From Jimgerdemannia flammicorona (Eukaryota > Mucoromycota > Endogonomycetes > Endogonales > Endogonaceae), in the NCBI GenBank assembly GCA_003990745.1, contig RBNI01006011.1, positions 1 through 11,848 of the forward strand: a stretch of DNA of 11,848 nucleotides, read 5' to 3'. Positions 1 to 8,118 of the stretch are shown here, piece after piece. How positions within the stretch are numbered: the first letter of the stretch is position 1; every line of letters starts with the position of its first letter. The position numbers and the translations under genes are program-made. The notes beneath the pieces are model-generated. The model was given only the letters and a program-made list of their open reading frames with translations. It made no database searches and was not told the origin of the DNA.

Positions 1-1170
1 TTTTTAATGGACTCATGTCCTGCGGATTTTTATTAGAAGAGAACCTAGACTATATAGGCCAAAACCCTTCCCCACCACCCACCAAGCACTGCCCCCCCAT
101 TAACCTAGGCTAAATATTGTCCAGCAGCTCGACCATGCCAGGTGCAGCAGGGCCTGTATTGACCCGTACCTCATTCTGCACACCATACTCTCCCTACCAC
201 CAGGGGAAACCCAGCCATATGCCAATGACCAAAAGCGCATACCCGAGAACCCAACATATGTACAAGGCCATACTCAAGCTGAATAGAATAGCCCCTGCCA
301 CCCCAAAGAGGATGACAAGCAAAGAAAAACCCTCATCAAAGTACAACACAGTGGGTAGGGCCTGGTTCTCCCAGTCGAGGTGAGTAAAGGACTTATACAT
401 AAGGTGGGAGGAGACCCCCAATACCCCACTACTCAAGCCTGTGGGCCTCGATCACATTGCCATGTCAGCTCTCGGTTCTAGTTGAGTGTAGCCAAGATGC
501 CTGAAATGGGTAGCCTCGGGCCCCCCAACCCCCCCTGATGACTGGGGCCCAACCCCGCTGACCACCAAAAGAAGCCGAGAGTGACACCTACCACCTAACC
601 ATGCCACACCAATCAAAAGATCCCACTGAAGTAGCACCTGCCCCAGCTCTGACGACTGCCCCCAGCCTGGCACCCCACTGGTTCACTGTTATCGCCCTTC
701 CTCTTATCTGTAATAGCCATCTCTCCTCCTATCCTGACAACACCTGAAAAACAGTCACCTATGCCAGAACCATGCTCGCCAGGAAGCTCGCCAAAGCCAG
801 GGGGCCCCACCACAGGCACTGAGGATCTGCAGGTAACCTACACTGAGCACTTGATGCCCAAGGTCAGCCGACTCCCTACATAGCCTGAGATACACCGAGA
901 CAACTCCTTGTTGGCAATGGCTAAAGAAAGAAGGCACTGTACCAAAATGAGTACACCCCAGATGTAGCTAAAGGCACCAGAATCAATGAAAAAGTGGTGG
1001 AAGCACTAATCTGACACCGATAAAGGGGCAACTCATCACTATTACCCTCCTCCCACCATGCCCCTACAGGTACAGCAAACCAACCCGAGGTAGAGGGGGT
1101 AATAATAGGGGAAAGGGGACTTGGAAGGTCACCTACCAAACCTTGTGATCAGTAAGATAGTAGAGAAAGG
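1..1170 (-). mobile_element. Poly(A)-tailed non-autonomous retroelement, copy 1 (3' tail cut by window edge)
   Basis: Read on the minus strand, this block ends in an A tract (T run at 1-5) and is homologous along its length to the block at 2961-4060, with many C/T and G/A differences. Shared homology stops at about 1169, at a short purine-rich stretch also found at 4051-4060. Relative to copy 2 it keeps about 60 extra bases at roughly 1091-1153. No reverse transcriptase, endonuclease, transposase or LTR is visible, so it is probably a non-autonomous element or a 5'-truncated LINE piece moved by a LINE-type machinery. It keeps about 19 CpGs, whereas copy 2 has none. It interrupts the Gag-like relic next to it. 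One flank is outside the window, so its target-site duplication cannot be checked. Confidence 0.75.
194..400 (-). other. Small hydrophobic reading frame inside copy 1
   Basis: An ATG at 400 opens a 68-codon frame. After a hydrophilic start (MYKSFTHLDWENQ) it carries two strongly hydrophobic stretches, the first reading VILFGVAGAILFSLSMALY, and it ends GIWLGFPWW. Copy 2 has the same frame at about 3207-3368, identical through the first hydrophobic stretch but stopping earlier. The same frame continues upstream of 400 to about 673 and is broken only by one TGA at 452-454, consistent with a former CGA. A second frame (613 to about 819) also has a counterpart in copy 2 (3569-3766) with the same stop. 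The copies are close relatives, so this conservation may simply reflect shared descent. I recognise no family, and translation is unproven. Confidence 0.2.
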
Positions 1171-1199
1171 GACCATAACCACCCAGCAACTGCAAATCT

Positions 1200-1970
1200 C
1201 TATACTGGTCTCCTATTGGTACTTTGGACTTCTCTAACAACATCACTAAGGTGTGTAGTCATCTTGGCAAACTGCTTGATGAGTTTCTCTATTGGATCAG
1301 CTTTGGCTGTCTTGGAGGTAGGTGGGGATGATTGTCTGTTTACAACTGTGGCAGATATGATACTGGTTGGCTTTGATGGCTCTATCTTAATACCAGTTAT
1401 TTTCTCCATTGAGTGTTTGGCAGGATGTCTGGCAGTCCAATATCTCTATATAAAGACTACTTTCTGGTCAAGGGTTAGAGTAGCTGGGGTAGACTGGATT
1501 GCTATAGAAATTTCAGAGTAAACTCTTTTGAGGAAGGTTGAATTAGCTATTTGTTCCTTAAGGGCATCATTATAGCCAGTCAAGACAATCTGGTGGCAGA
1601 TTCAGATATAGAATGAGTTGAGTCTCTGACAGATAGTATTGAGTTGATCCTTAAGAGCTTGCTTGATCTCTTCAGTATAGTATGTAGTTCTGAGGAAGGT
1701 CTTCATGTTGATAAGTTTGGCTGCACTAGTATCAGTAATAGTGGCTGCATTGAACTTATCTCTGGCAGATCCTCTGAGGCTAACTAGTAGAAGGGCCAAT
1801 TGTGCATCCATGCTAAGAGCTCATATGGCAGCAAATTGTTTAAAGTCTTTAATGAAGATCAAGATTGACTCTTCAGTAGTATATCTATAGAATATGGGGG
1901 GATGTATTTCCATCTTGTCTTGAATTCTTGCAGTGGTAACTCTTGTAGTCAGGGTAGTTATTGTGGTAGT
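1200..1970 (-). pseudogene. Retrotransposon Gag-like relic
   Basis: One minus-strand frame runs from 1970 to the stop at 1200-1202, interrupted by three in-frame stops (1821-1823 TGA, 1602-1604 TGA, 1446-1448 TAG). The two TGAs are what CGA becomes after C-to-T change. The frame contains a Gag-type helical stretch (about 1811-1700, including LVSLRGSARDKFNAAT and a nearby INMKTFLRTTYY segment). A polar proline/serine/lysine-rich linker and an amphipathic segment (EKLIKQFAKMTTHL) follow. This order resembles the capsid region of fungal LTR-retrotransposon Gag. The frame then decays just where a CCHC zinc knuckle would be expected, and the copy 1 element begins about 30 bases further on. No protease or polymerase follows in the window. 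Assignment to Ty3 or Ty1 type is not possible from this piece. Confidence 0.6.
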
Positions 1971-2199
1971 TATTTATTTTTCAGCTTGATAGTGAGGAAT
2001 TGTCTTGAATCACCAGCCAATGGGCACCAAGTTGTCATATAGTGATCACTGAGTCCTTCAAATACATCAGATTCTCTCCAAGTTGTATCTCTTAGACTAA
2101 TCTCCAGTTTTTTATAAGCAAGTTCTTATTGAAGTATCTTCTCAAAATCTTATAGTTCTCAAACTTCTTATCTTTAAACTGTCTTGTTATCTCTTAGAT

Positions 2200-2536
2200 T
2201 ACTTGTATATAATTGAGGGTAAGTGAACTTGACTGACTTTATTTCAAAGGAAATAAGAGAAGTATTTATATAAAATATAATTCAATAGTTGCTAAGTTAT
2301 AAAGCTAAATATAAATTCCAATAACCAAATAAAATACTAGAATACAGAAAACTACAATTGTAAGTACAAGTTCAAGTATCTGTACAAATAGTTGTATAAG
2401 TTTAGGATGTTAGTAGAATTTTGGTGGTACAGGAAAAGGATACCAGAAGAATTCTGAGTTATGCAAGATTAGAATATCAGAAGAATTACAGTTATATAGA
2501 AAAAGAATACTAGTAGAATTCAGTATTACCAAGAAC
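2200..2536 (-). promoter_or_regulatory. LTR-like leader ahead of the Gag relic
   Basis: On the minus strand there is a TATA-like TATAAATA (2263-2270), followed about 20 bases later by an AATAAA (2238-2243). Both lie upstream of the Gag frame that opens at 1970. A TATA box and polyadenylation signal close together are typical of an LTR, but I cannot find matching LTR ends or a second copy, so the boundaries are guesses. The stretch from 1971 to 2200 has no coding frame that I trust, only a short frame from an ATG at 2038 that is out of phase with Gag. Confidence 0.3.
2439..2530. repeat. Three degenerate 33-nt tandem units
   Basis: Related motifs of the form GAATAC(C/T)AGAAGAATTC begin at about 2439, 2472 and 2505, a period of 33 nt, each followed by an AGTTAT-like tail. 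The units differ at several positions. They lie in the LTR-like leader, where small tandem repeats are common. Confidence 0.5.
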
Positions 2537-2875
2537 TTAAAGCAGAATATTCAGGACCATAGATACTTCATCTTCATCACTATCATCAAGGTCAGAAGTT
2601 GGAGACAGAATGTCTTCAAAGGAGATAAGGTCCACAAATGTTTTGTCCATTTTGCATACTTTGCACATCTCACATATATTATGCAGAATGATGTCATTGC
2701 TGATGACATCATTATGTTCAGCATCAGTAGAGGCTCTCCAATCTATGATATTCTCTTCTACAAAATAAGAAACAAATGTGGGGTCTTGGAGAGGTTTAAC
2801 CTAAATGCTAGGGTCTTGGAATACTGAGATCAATCCTTGTATGAATTGATCTGGGTTGTTCTGGAGGATGGATAC

Positions 2876-2881
2876 CAGAAG

Positions 2882-2887
<6 letters not shown>
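2876..2887. repeat. Target-site duplication, left copy
   Basis: CAGAAGTTCTCT here is repeated exactly at 4071-4082, immediately flanking the poly(A) element. Three further bases upstream match with one C/T difference. A 12-bp or longer duplication is usual for target-primed (LINE-type) insertion. Confidence 0.85.
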
Positions 2888-2938
<51 letters not shown>

Positions 2939-4070
2939 TTTTTTTTTTTTTTTTTTTTTTAATAGACTCAAAGTTCTGCAGATTTTTATTGGAAGAGAAC
3001 CTAGACTATATAGGCCAAAACCCTCTTCCATCACTCATCAAGCACTGCTCCCCCATTAACCTAGGCTAGCTATTGTCCAGCAGCTTGATCATGCCAGGTG
3101 CAGCAGGACCTATGTTGACCCATATCTCATTCTGTGCACTATGCTCTTTCTACCACTAGGGGGAACTCAATCATATGTCAATGACCAAAAGCACATGCCT
3201 GAGACCTCAATGCATGTATAAGGCCATACTCAAGCTGAATAGAATAGCTCCTGCCACCCCAAAGAGAATGACAGGCAAAGAAAAACTCTCATCAAAGTAT
3301 ATCACAGTGGATAGAGCCTGGTTCTTCCAGTTGAGATAAGTAAAGGACTTATACATAAGGCAGAAGAAAACCCCCAATACCCTACTACTCAAGCTTGCAG
3401 GCCTCAATCACATTGCTGTATCAGCTTCTAGTTCCAGTTAAGTGTAGCCAAGATGTCTAAAATGGATAGCCTTGAGCCCCCTGACCCCCAACAATAACCA
3501 GGGCCCAATCTGCTAAATTGCCAAAAGAAGCTGAGAGTGACACCTACTACCTAACTACTCTGCACTAATCAAAAGGCCTCACTAAAGCAGCACCCACCCC
3601 AGCTCTGATGACTGCTCTCAGCCTGACACCCTACTGGTTTACCATAATCACTCTTCCTTCTATCTATGATAGCCATCTCTCCTCCCATCCCAACAACACC
3701 TAAAAAACAGTCACCTATGCCAGAACCATACTTGCCAGGAAGCTTGCCAAAGCCAGAGGGCTCCACTATAGATACTGAGGACCTGTAAGTAACCTACACT
3801 GAGCACTTGATGCCCAAGGTTAGTCAACTCCCTATGTAATCCATAATATACCAAGACAGTATCTTATTGGTGACAACAAAAGAAAGAAGGCACCACACCA
3901 AAATGAATACACTCCAGATGCAGCCAAAGGCACCAGAAATCATGAAAAAGTAGAGAAGACATTGATCAGACACTAATAAAAGAGCAACTCATCACTATTA
4001 TCTCTCTCCCACTACTCTGCAATAGGTACAGCAAACCAACCCATAAGGTAGTAGAGAAAGAAGTATATAT
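2888..4070 (-). mobile_element. Poly(A)-tailed non-autonomous retroelement, copy 2 (complete insertion)
   Basis: The element is inserted in minus orientation. Its tail is a T run of 47 (2887-2933), then AATA, then 23 T (2938-2960). The body is homologous to positions 6-1169, and the far end stops at the second copy of the target-site duplication. It has about 60 bases fewer than copy 1 near its 5' end (around 4043-4046). There is no LTR, no terminal inverted repeat and no reverse transcriptase, so it needed a partner's enzymes. Unlike copy 1 it has no CpG. Many copy 1 CpGs correspond to TpG or CpA here, but non-CpG transitions are also frequent. Its insertion splits the coding relic around it. 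Confidence 0.85.
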
Positions 4071-4082
4071 CAGAAGTTCTCT
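4071..4082. repeat. Target-site duplication, right copy
   Basis: This is an exact 12-base match to 2876-2887. The two copies bracket the element at 2888-4070 and define the insertion point inside the unknown coding relic. Confidence 0.85.
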
Positions 4083-4640
4083 ACTTTATCACTATTGAGA
4101 GTGATAGTAGACTGAGCCTCTGTAGCCACAATAGCCTTCAGTATATTAGTGTGGCAAGCTGACAGTTTTTTAAAATCTGAGATTCTAGTATACTTCAAGT
4201 TGAAGATCAACTATAGTGCATGCTGAAAGACCTGATGAATCTTCTTTACTATCCTTATTTCACATATATCCATAGAGGTGATATCTTGAATCTCTTGGAG
4301 ACTGATCTGAGGGAACTCCCAGCAGAGGAGGTTTCCTATTTCATACTTCTGCTACATCCAGAGATATTCAATAGCAATAGTGATCCTTGTTTCCATTTTA
4401 TGGTAGTAGAGGATATAATGATAAAGATCACTAGTATCCAGGTTGAGGCTAGGAGTTCTTCTTGTATAGGTCCCCATAGCTCTCCTGATGTCTTGGAATA
4501 TCCTATTCTAGACTGAGAGGTCTTAGTAGTTCCTGGACCTTGAGGTTTGGTAAGCAGTAGGCATTTTATTTATAGTAAGTCTTTAGAACTATTTCTGTGA
4601 GCTTTGTTTGGATTGCTGCTATTGCAGTTTCTTGATCCTT

Positions 4641-4726
4641 CTTTTATATTCCTTAAGATGTCTGTCTTGTAGTCATAATGACTCACAGTTAGTCATTATT
4701 ACTCATCTTATAGCTCAGATGAGTCA
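4641..4726 (-). promoter_or_regulatory. Probable promoter of the unknown coding relic
   Basis: On the minus strand a canonical TATAAAAG (4641-4648) lies 77 bases upstream of the ATG at 4564. Further upstream are two bZIP (Gcn4/AP-1 type) sites, TGACTCA at 4679-4685 and TGAGTCA at 4720-4726. The ATG itself follows an A-rich AATAAAATG context. The arrangement suits either a host gene or an LTR driving the ORF. On the plus strand the sequence near 4760-4768 (CTTATAAGG) also looks TATA-like, so this piece could instead belong to a plus-strand LTR. The remainder of 4727-4869 shows no gene. Confidence 0.45.
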
Positions 4727-4869
4727 TGCCATATGATCTTCTTATACTCCAATCTGGTGGCTTATAAGGAAAGACTGTCTCCTATGCTGATATCATTATT
4801 CTGAGATTACCATTATAATATAAATATATATAAATTATAATATCTGATATATAATAAAGTCATAACCAG

Positions 4870-6414
4870 TTCAGATAGTAGGAAATAAAAATAAGCTATA
4901 GATGAAAAATATAATTCACTCATCAAGAATAGTATATGAGATCTAGTACTCTTTCTACCAAACTGCTAAGTAATTAGATCTAAGTGAGTATATATATAAG
5001 ATAAAATACAATGCTAATAAAAATGTAGAGTAGTATAAAGCTTATTTTATAGCTAAAAATTATTTATGAGATATAATATAAACTATGATGAAATATTCTC
5101 TTTAGTATTCAAACTTACTTTAATAAGAATATTTCTTATAATTGATATACTATATATATATATGATCTGGAAATTCACCAGATAGATATTAAGATAGTCT
5201 TTCTGAATAGTAATGCTGATATCAAACTATATATTTATCAACTACAAGGCTATAATAATCAGAATGATGAACTCATATATAGATTATATAAGAGCTATAT
5301 AATATATCAAATAAGTAATATAATTATAGAATAAAAATATTAATAATAATCTTCTTAATAATAAGTTTATATATTATAAAGTAAATAATTACATATATAT
5401 TCAGTATTATGATGATGACAGTATAGTATTTATTAATATATAAGTAGATAATATCATTATTGTTATCAGTAATAATTGACTTAATAGAGTAAAGGAAGCC
5501 TTATACTGAGAGTTCAAGATGATAGATATGGGTGATGTATTCTTTCTTTTGGAGATATTAATTGTATATAATAGAAATATATATATTATATATCTTTCAT
5601 AAGTAACATATGTTCAAATAATTCTCAAACACTTTAATATAAGTAATTGCAAGCCTATTGATATATATCCTGATAGAGACTTTTATAAAATTAAAGAAGT
5701 CTGATAATATATATGAGAATAACAATAATATATCTACCAAAAATACTATCACTAATATTCTCTATTAATAAATCATTAGTTCTTTTATATATTTAATATT
5801 TAGAATAATATCTGATATATATATCCTATACTATTAATAAAATAATATAGTATTTCTCATACTATGATAACTTGTATTGGTCAGTAATTAAGAGAATATT
5901 TAGATATTTAAAAGAATCAGCATAATATACTTATATTAGATAGATATAATAATATTAGATTAAGTAAGAGTAATGATAAGAGTAATAGTATCAGGCTATC
6001 TAGTATATGTGATACTAATTGGGTCAGAGACTTGGATGATCACTAGTCTATAACTAGATATCTCTTTTATATTAATGAAAATAATGGCAAGGAATTATAA
6101 ATATACAACAGAGTTCTATTATGATATCATTAATATAGGCAGAGTATTAGATATTATCAATAGTAATAAAAGAGACTATATAACTTTGTGAGCTATTAAA
6201 GGAGCTCAGTTTCACTCAGAAATAGAATTCTATACTAATCAAGCAAGATAATTAGTTAATGATCACTCTTGTAAAGAACTCTATATATTATAGTAGAATG
6301 AAATATATTGATATACTTTATTATTTTATATAAAAATATATAGAGTATGAAAGTATATACTTGGAATATATTTCTATAGAGTATATGATTACAGATTTCT
6401 TAAAATATTTTTAG
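4870..6414 (+). pseudogene. Ty1/copia reverse transcriptase-RNase H relic
   Basis: Although full of stops and frameshifts, the plus strand follows the copia Pol order. The pattern at about 4930-4990 matches the TWELV-LP...SKWV start of the RT domain. YKAYFIAKNYL (5034-5066) matches YKARLVAKGF, and LEIHQIDIKIVFLN (5167-5208) matches the QMDVKTAFLNG motif. KLYIYQLQGY and a YRLYKS segment follow. The catalytic YVDD reads stop-V-D-N at 5441-5452, so the enzyme is dead. After that come EFKMIDMGDVFFLL, an IKRIFRYLK block, and an RNase H segment DTNWVRDLDDH (from 6011). The C-terminal MKYIDI (from 6298) and LEYISIEYMITDFLKYF (6361-6411) end at a TAG at 6412. Gag, protease and integrase are missing upstream. 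AT content is extreme, and TA-rich runs explain several frame changes. Confidence 0.85.
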
Positions 6415-6709
6415 ACTTTTAAAAGTCTCTTATATTATATATATATTTCACATCTGCATTATATATGTATATTTGTTATATCCCTCATCTATGAGCAGAT
6501 TATATACATGGGTTATAATACATTTCTGCAGGTATTTTAGAATACTTTTTGATCTGTAAAAAATTTCTTATATATAGAATTTTATAATTATATTTAGGTT
6601 ATATACAATTCTAGTTTTTTGCATACATTATATATTGCCTTTTATTCTAGTTTATATTTGGTTACAGTTTGCATTCCATTTTTTTTTTTTTTTGGTGTAC
6701 ATATCTCCT
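6415..6709. other. AT-rich tail of the copia relic, no gene
   Basis: This stretch follows the copia stop and is almost pure A/T with no usable frame and no CpG. A TGTTATATCCC at about 6474 could be the start of a 3' LTR, but I find no matching partner. A run of 15 T occupies 6679-6693, which may be the tail of another small insertion or simply a homopolymer. Confidence 0.4.
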
Positions 6710-6852
6710 TGAGCAGGAGTTTTGAGTTATGACAACTTGATATGTATGACGTCATCCATAGGAGACGTCACCAATCAGCGAGATCAGTGCACTTAAATTC
6801 GCGCATCAATAAAACCGCCTCTTCCTGTATTCCAAAGAAGTATTATACAACA
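6710..6852 (+). mobile_element. LTR end or solo LTR fragment with CRE and CCAAT sites
   Basis: The stretch has features of a plus-strand fungal LTR. It starts TGAGCAGGAG and contains a perfect CRE palindrome TGACGTCA (6747-6754), a second GACGTCA (6763-6769) and a CCAAT (6771-6775). An AATAAAA follows at about 6808-6814, and it ends TACAACA, so it is bounded by TG and CA. No flanking duplication or second copy is visible, so the ends are tentative. Its CpGs are intact, which marks the right limit of the CpG-free block. It could equally be ordinary promoter-like DNA. Confidence 0.35.
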
Positions 6853-6867
6853 CAATAGAGTGGTTAT

Positions 6868-6898
6868 AAAAATAAAATAAAATAAAATAAAATAAAAA
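6868..6898. repeat. (AAAAT)n pentanucleotide microsatellite
   Basis: About six units of AAAAT lie directly after the LTR-like fragment. Confidence 0.9.
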
Positions 6899-7276
6899 GC
6901 CAAGGGTTTTTTTTAGAACTAGAACTGCGTCAACGGCTAGCTGTCGCACAAATCATAACGAGGAAGAGAATCATAGTTCAGTGGGGGTAATGAGGTGTTT
7001 TTTTTGCATGTCCATGTCCATCCGATTTATATGGTTATCTTCGCTCAATCAAAGTGGAAATCCAAAGATAAGAAAAAAGGATATGCATAAAGATTCACCA
7101 TGTAAAATTCTTTAATTTAGTCTATAGGTTTGACTTATATATTTTCCATATGCATAATATTTGAGAATTTTACCATACCATATAAATACACGCAAGTAAA
7201 ATTAATCATATATATTTTGGATAAACTTAATCGTAGAAGGTTGACGGCCAAGTCTATATATTTTAGATATACCATA
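6899..7276. other. Intergenic stretch, 3' side of the zinc-cluster gene
   Basis: This is A/T-rich but CpG-containing DNA with no coding frame, no RNA gene and no clear repeat. It would hold the 3' untranslated region of the minus-strand gene ending at 7277. I see no clear polyadenylation signal for it. Confidence 0.5.
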
Positions 7277-7792
7277 TTACTTATAGTCCACGTGGCAAAG
7301 TCTACCTAAGTGTATACAACGAGTGCAGGGGATTCCCCGACATCCTTTTTTGTCCGATCTGCATCCAACGCACGCCATTCCGGGAGAGTTCCGTTTTGTG
7401 GTCCTGTCGGTAGCATGAATGCGACATCGCCTCTTCCTCTTCAAACAGTCTGGACATTCTTTGTACGGAATAGGCCTGGGGACGATAGTGGTGAGCGTCT
7501 GTAGAGAGATATTCGCGCTGGAAGGAGAGGGAAAAGAGAGTCGACTAGCAGGGAGCTGCTGAAAAGTTGACTCTGGCTTCAGCGTTGCTTGATCGATTGA
7601 GTCGCCATTTGAGAAGTCACCAGCGCAAGCTTCCGAGGTGAATTGAAGTTGTATGGCATCAGGATTTGGCTCACTGGTTGAGACGCCGTTCGGTATTATG
7701 CTGTCGTGAAGCTCCGACGTGGGATGACCTTGAAGGATATCCATGTTCTCTTCTGGGAGACAGAAGAGACAAAATTCAAAATAAGGAGGCAT
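7277..7792 (-). CDS. Small protein with a C-terminal Zn(II)2Cys6 cluster
   Basis: From the ATG at 7792 the frame encodes 171 residues. Residues 1-108 are low-complexity and rich in S, T, P and Q, as in disordered transcription-factor tails. At 113-126 a half-cluster reads CPDCLKRKRRCRIH (Cys113, 116, 123, with His126), and its basic run could serve as a nuclear localisation signal. At 141-166 is a full six-cysteine cluster, C-x2-C-x6-C-x4-C-x2-C-x6-C (Cys141, 144, 151, 156, 159, 166), with DKKG and GIPCTRC as in GAL4-type fungal DNA-binding domains. The protein ends five residues later. Two points are odd. The cluster is at the C-terminus, while the family usually has it at the N-terminus followed by a long middle region. 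The middle spacing is four residues, where five or more is usual. The frame stays open upstream to about 7897 with plausible residues, so the real start may be in an upstream exon joined near an AG at about 7898-7904. The function is probably transcriptional regulation; no target can be inferred. Confidence 0.6.
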   Translation of the reverse strand: MPPYFEFCLFCLPEENMDILQGHPTSELHDSIIPNGVSTSEPNPDAIQLQFTSEACAGDFSNGDSIDQATLKPESTFQQLPASRLSFPSPSSANISLQTLTTIVPRPIPYKECPDCLKRKRRCRIHATDRTTKRNSPGMACVGCRSDKKGCRGIPCTRCIHLGRLCHVDYK

Positions 7793-8118
7793 GCTGGACA
7801 GCTGAGGTCCATGTCGTGGAAATTGCGAGCTGTCCTCGAGGCTTTGGGAGAATGAGTCGGAATTTTGTGGTGTGTGAATCGTTGTCCATGCTCTGCTTTA
7901 AGGCGACGAGACACCATTTTGTACATACGATTTTGTCTGTCTGGATATATTATACTTGTCTGCGGTACGTTGCGAGATGGAGGTTTGACGATGTTATTGA
8001 CCAAGATTCAATTGGGCGCGTTGCGCTAGCGAGATGGGTCTTCTTGAGTGGTATGCGAAAAGGGAGCGTAGGAGGATATTTGGGACCTTATCAAAAATTC
8101 TGGTTGTGTGGCTATGGT

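Larger units (their letters stand above)
2537..4564 (-). pseudogene. Unknown coding relic, split by copy 2 of the poly(A) element
   Basis: The frame opens at an ATG at 4562-4564 (MPTAYQTSRSRNY), runs to the insertion at 4083, and resumes on the other side from 2886 to a stop at 2537-2539. Without the insert it would encode roughly 277 residues. The N-terminal part has in-frame stops (for example two soon after the start) and then reads as ordinary protein, including ILKAIVATEAQSTITLNSDK. The C-terminal part has one TAG (2801-2803). It contains a small cysteine cluster (CEMCKVCK) and ends in an acidic stretch (SDLDDSDEDE). The two halves are out of phase, so there is at least one indel near the junction. 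Codon use and residue mix look genuine, but I recognise no family. It lies just upstream of the Gag relic in the same direction, so it could be an extra retroelement ORF or a dead host gene. An antisense 98-codon frame at 4220-4516 is the competing reading. Confidence 0.5.
1088..6749. other. CpG-free block (5,662 nt with zero CpG)
   Basis: Reading every line and line junction, the last CpG on the left is at 1086-1087 and the next is at 6750-6751. Parts of the block have moderate GC content, including C- and G-rich stretches in copy 2 (2961-4060), so chance absence is not credible. CpA and TpG are plentiful throughout, so the loss is CpG-specific and not the CpA-to-TpA pattern of classical RIP. 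The block covers several distinct element relics of different composition, so the process acted on the whole nest rather than on one family. Confidence 0.95.

Noticed and set aside
2801..3034. 77-codon minus-strand frame with a long polylysine
   Set aside because: It runs through the element's poly(A) tail and joins two unrelated sequences. Only its last part (2801-2886) belongs to the coding relic.
2856..3059. Plus-strand frame with long polyphenylalanine
   Set aside because: It is the translation of the T tract, not a protein.
4220..4516. 98-codon plus-strand frame from an ATG
   Set aside because: It is open and superficially protein-like, but it is antisense to the relic at 2537-4564, which has a better start, a promoter and a continuing frame. 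I kept it as an alternative reading, not as a gene.
7696..8004. 102-codon minus-strand frame overlapping the zinc-cluster gene
   Set aside because: It begins at TTG rather than ATG and is in a different frame from the cysteine cluster. It could contain a small upstream exon, but it is not a protein on its own evidence.
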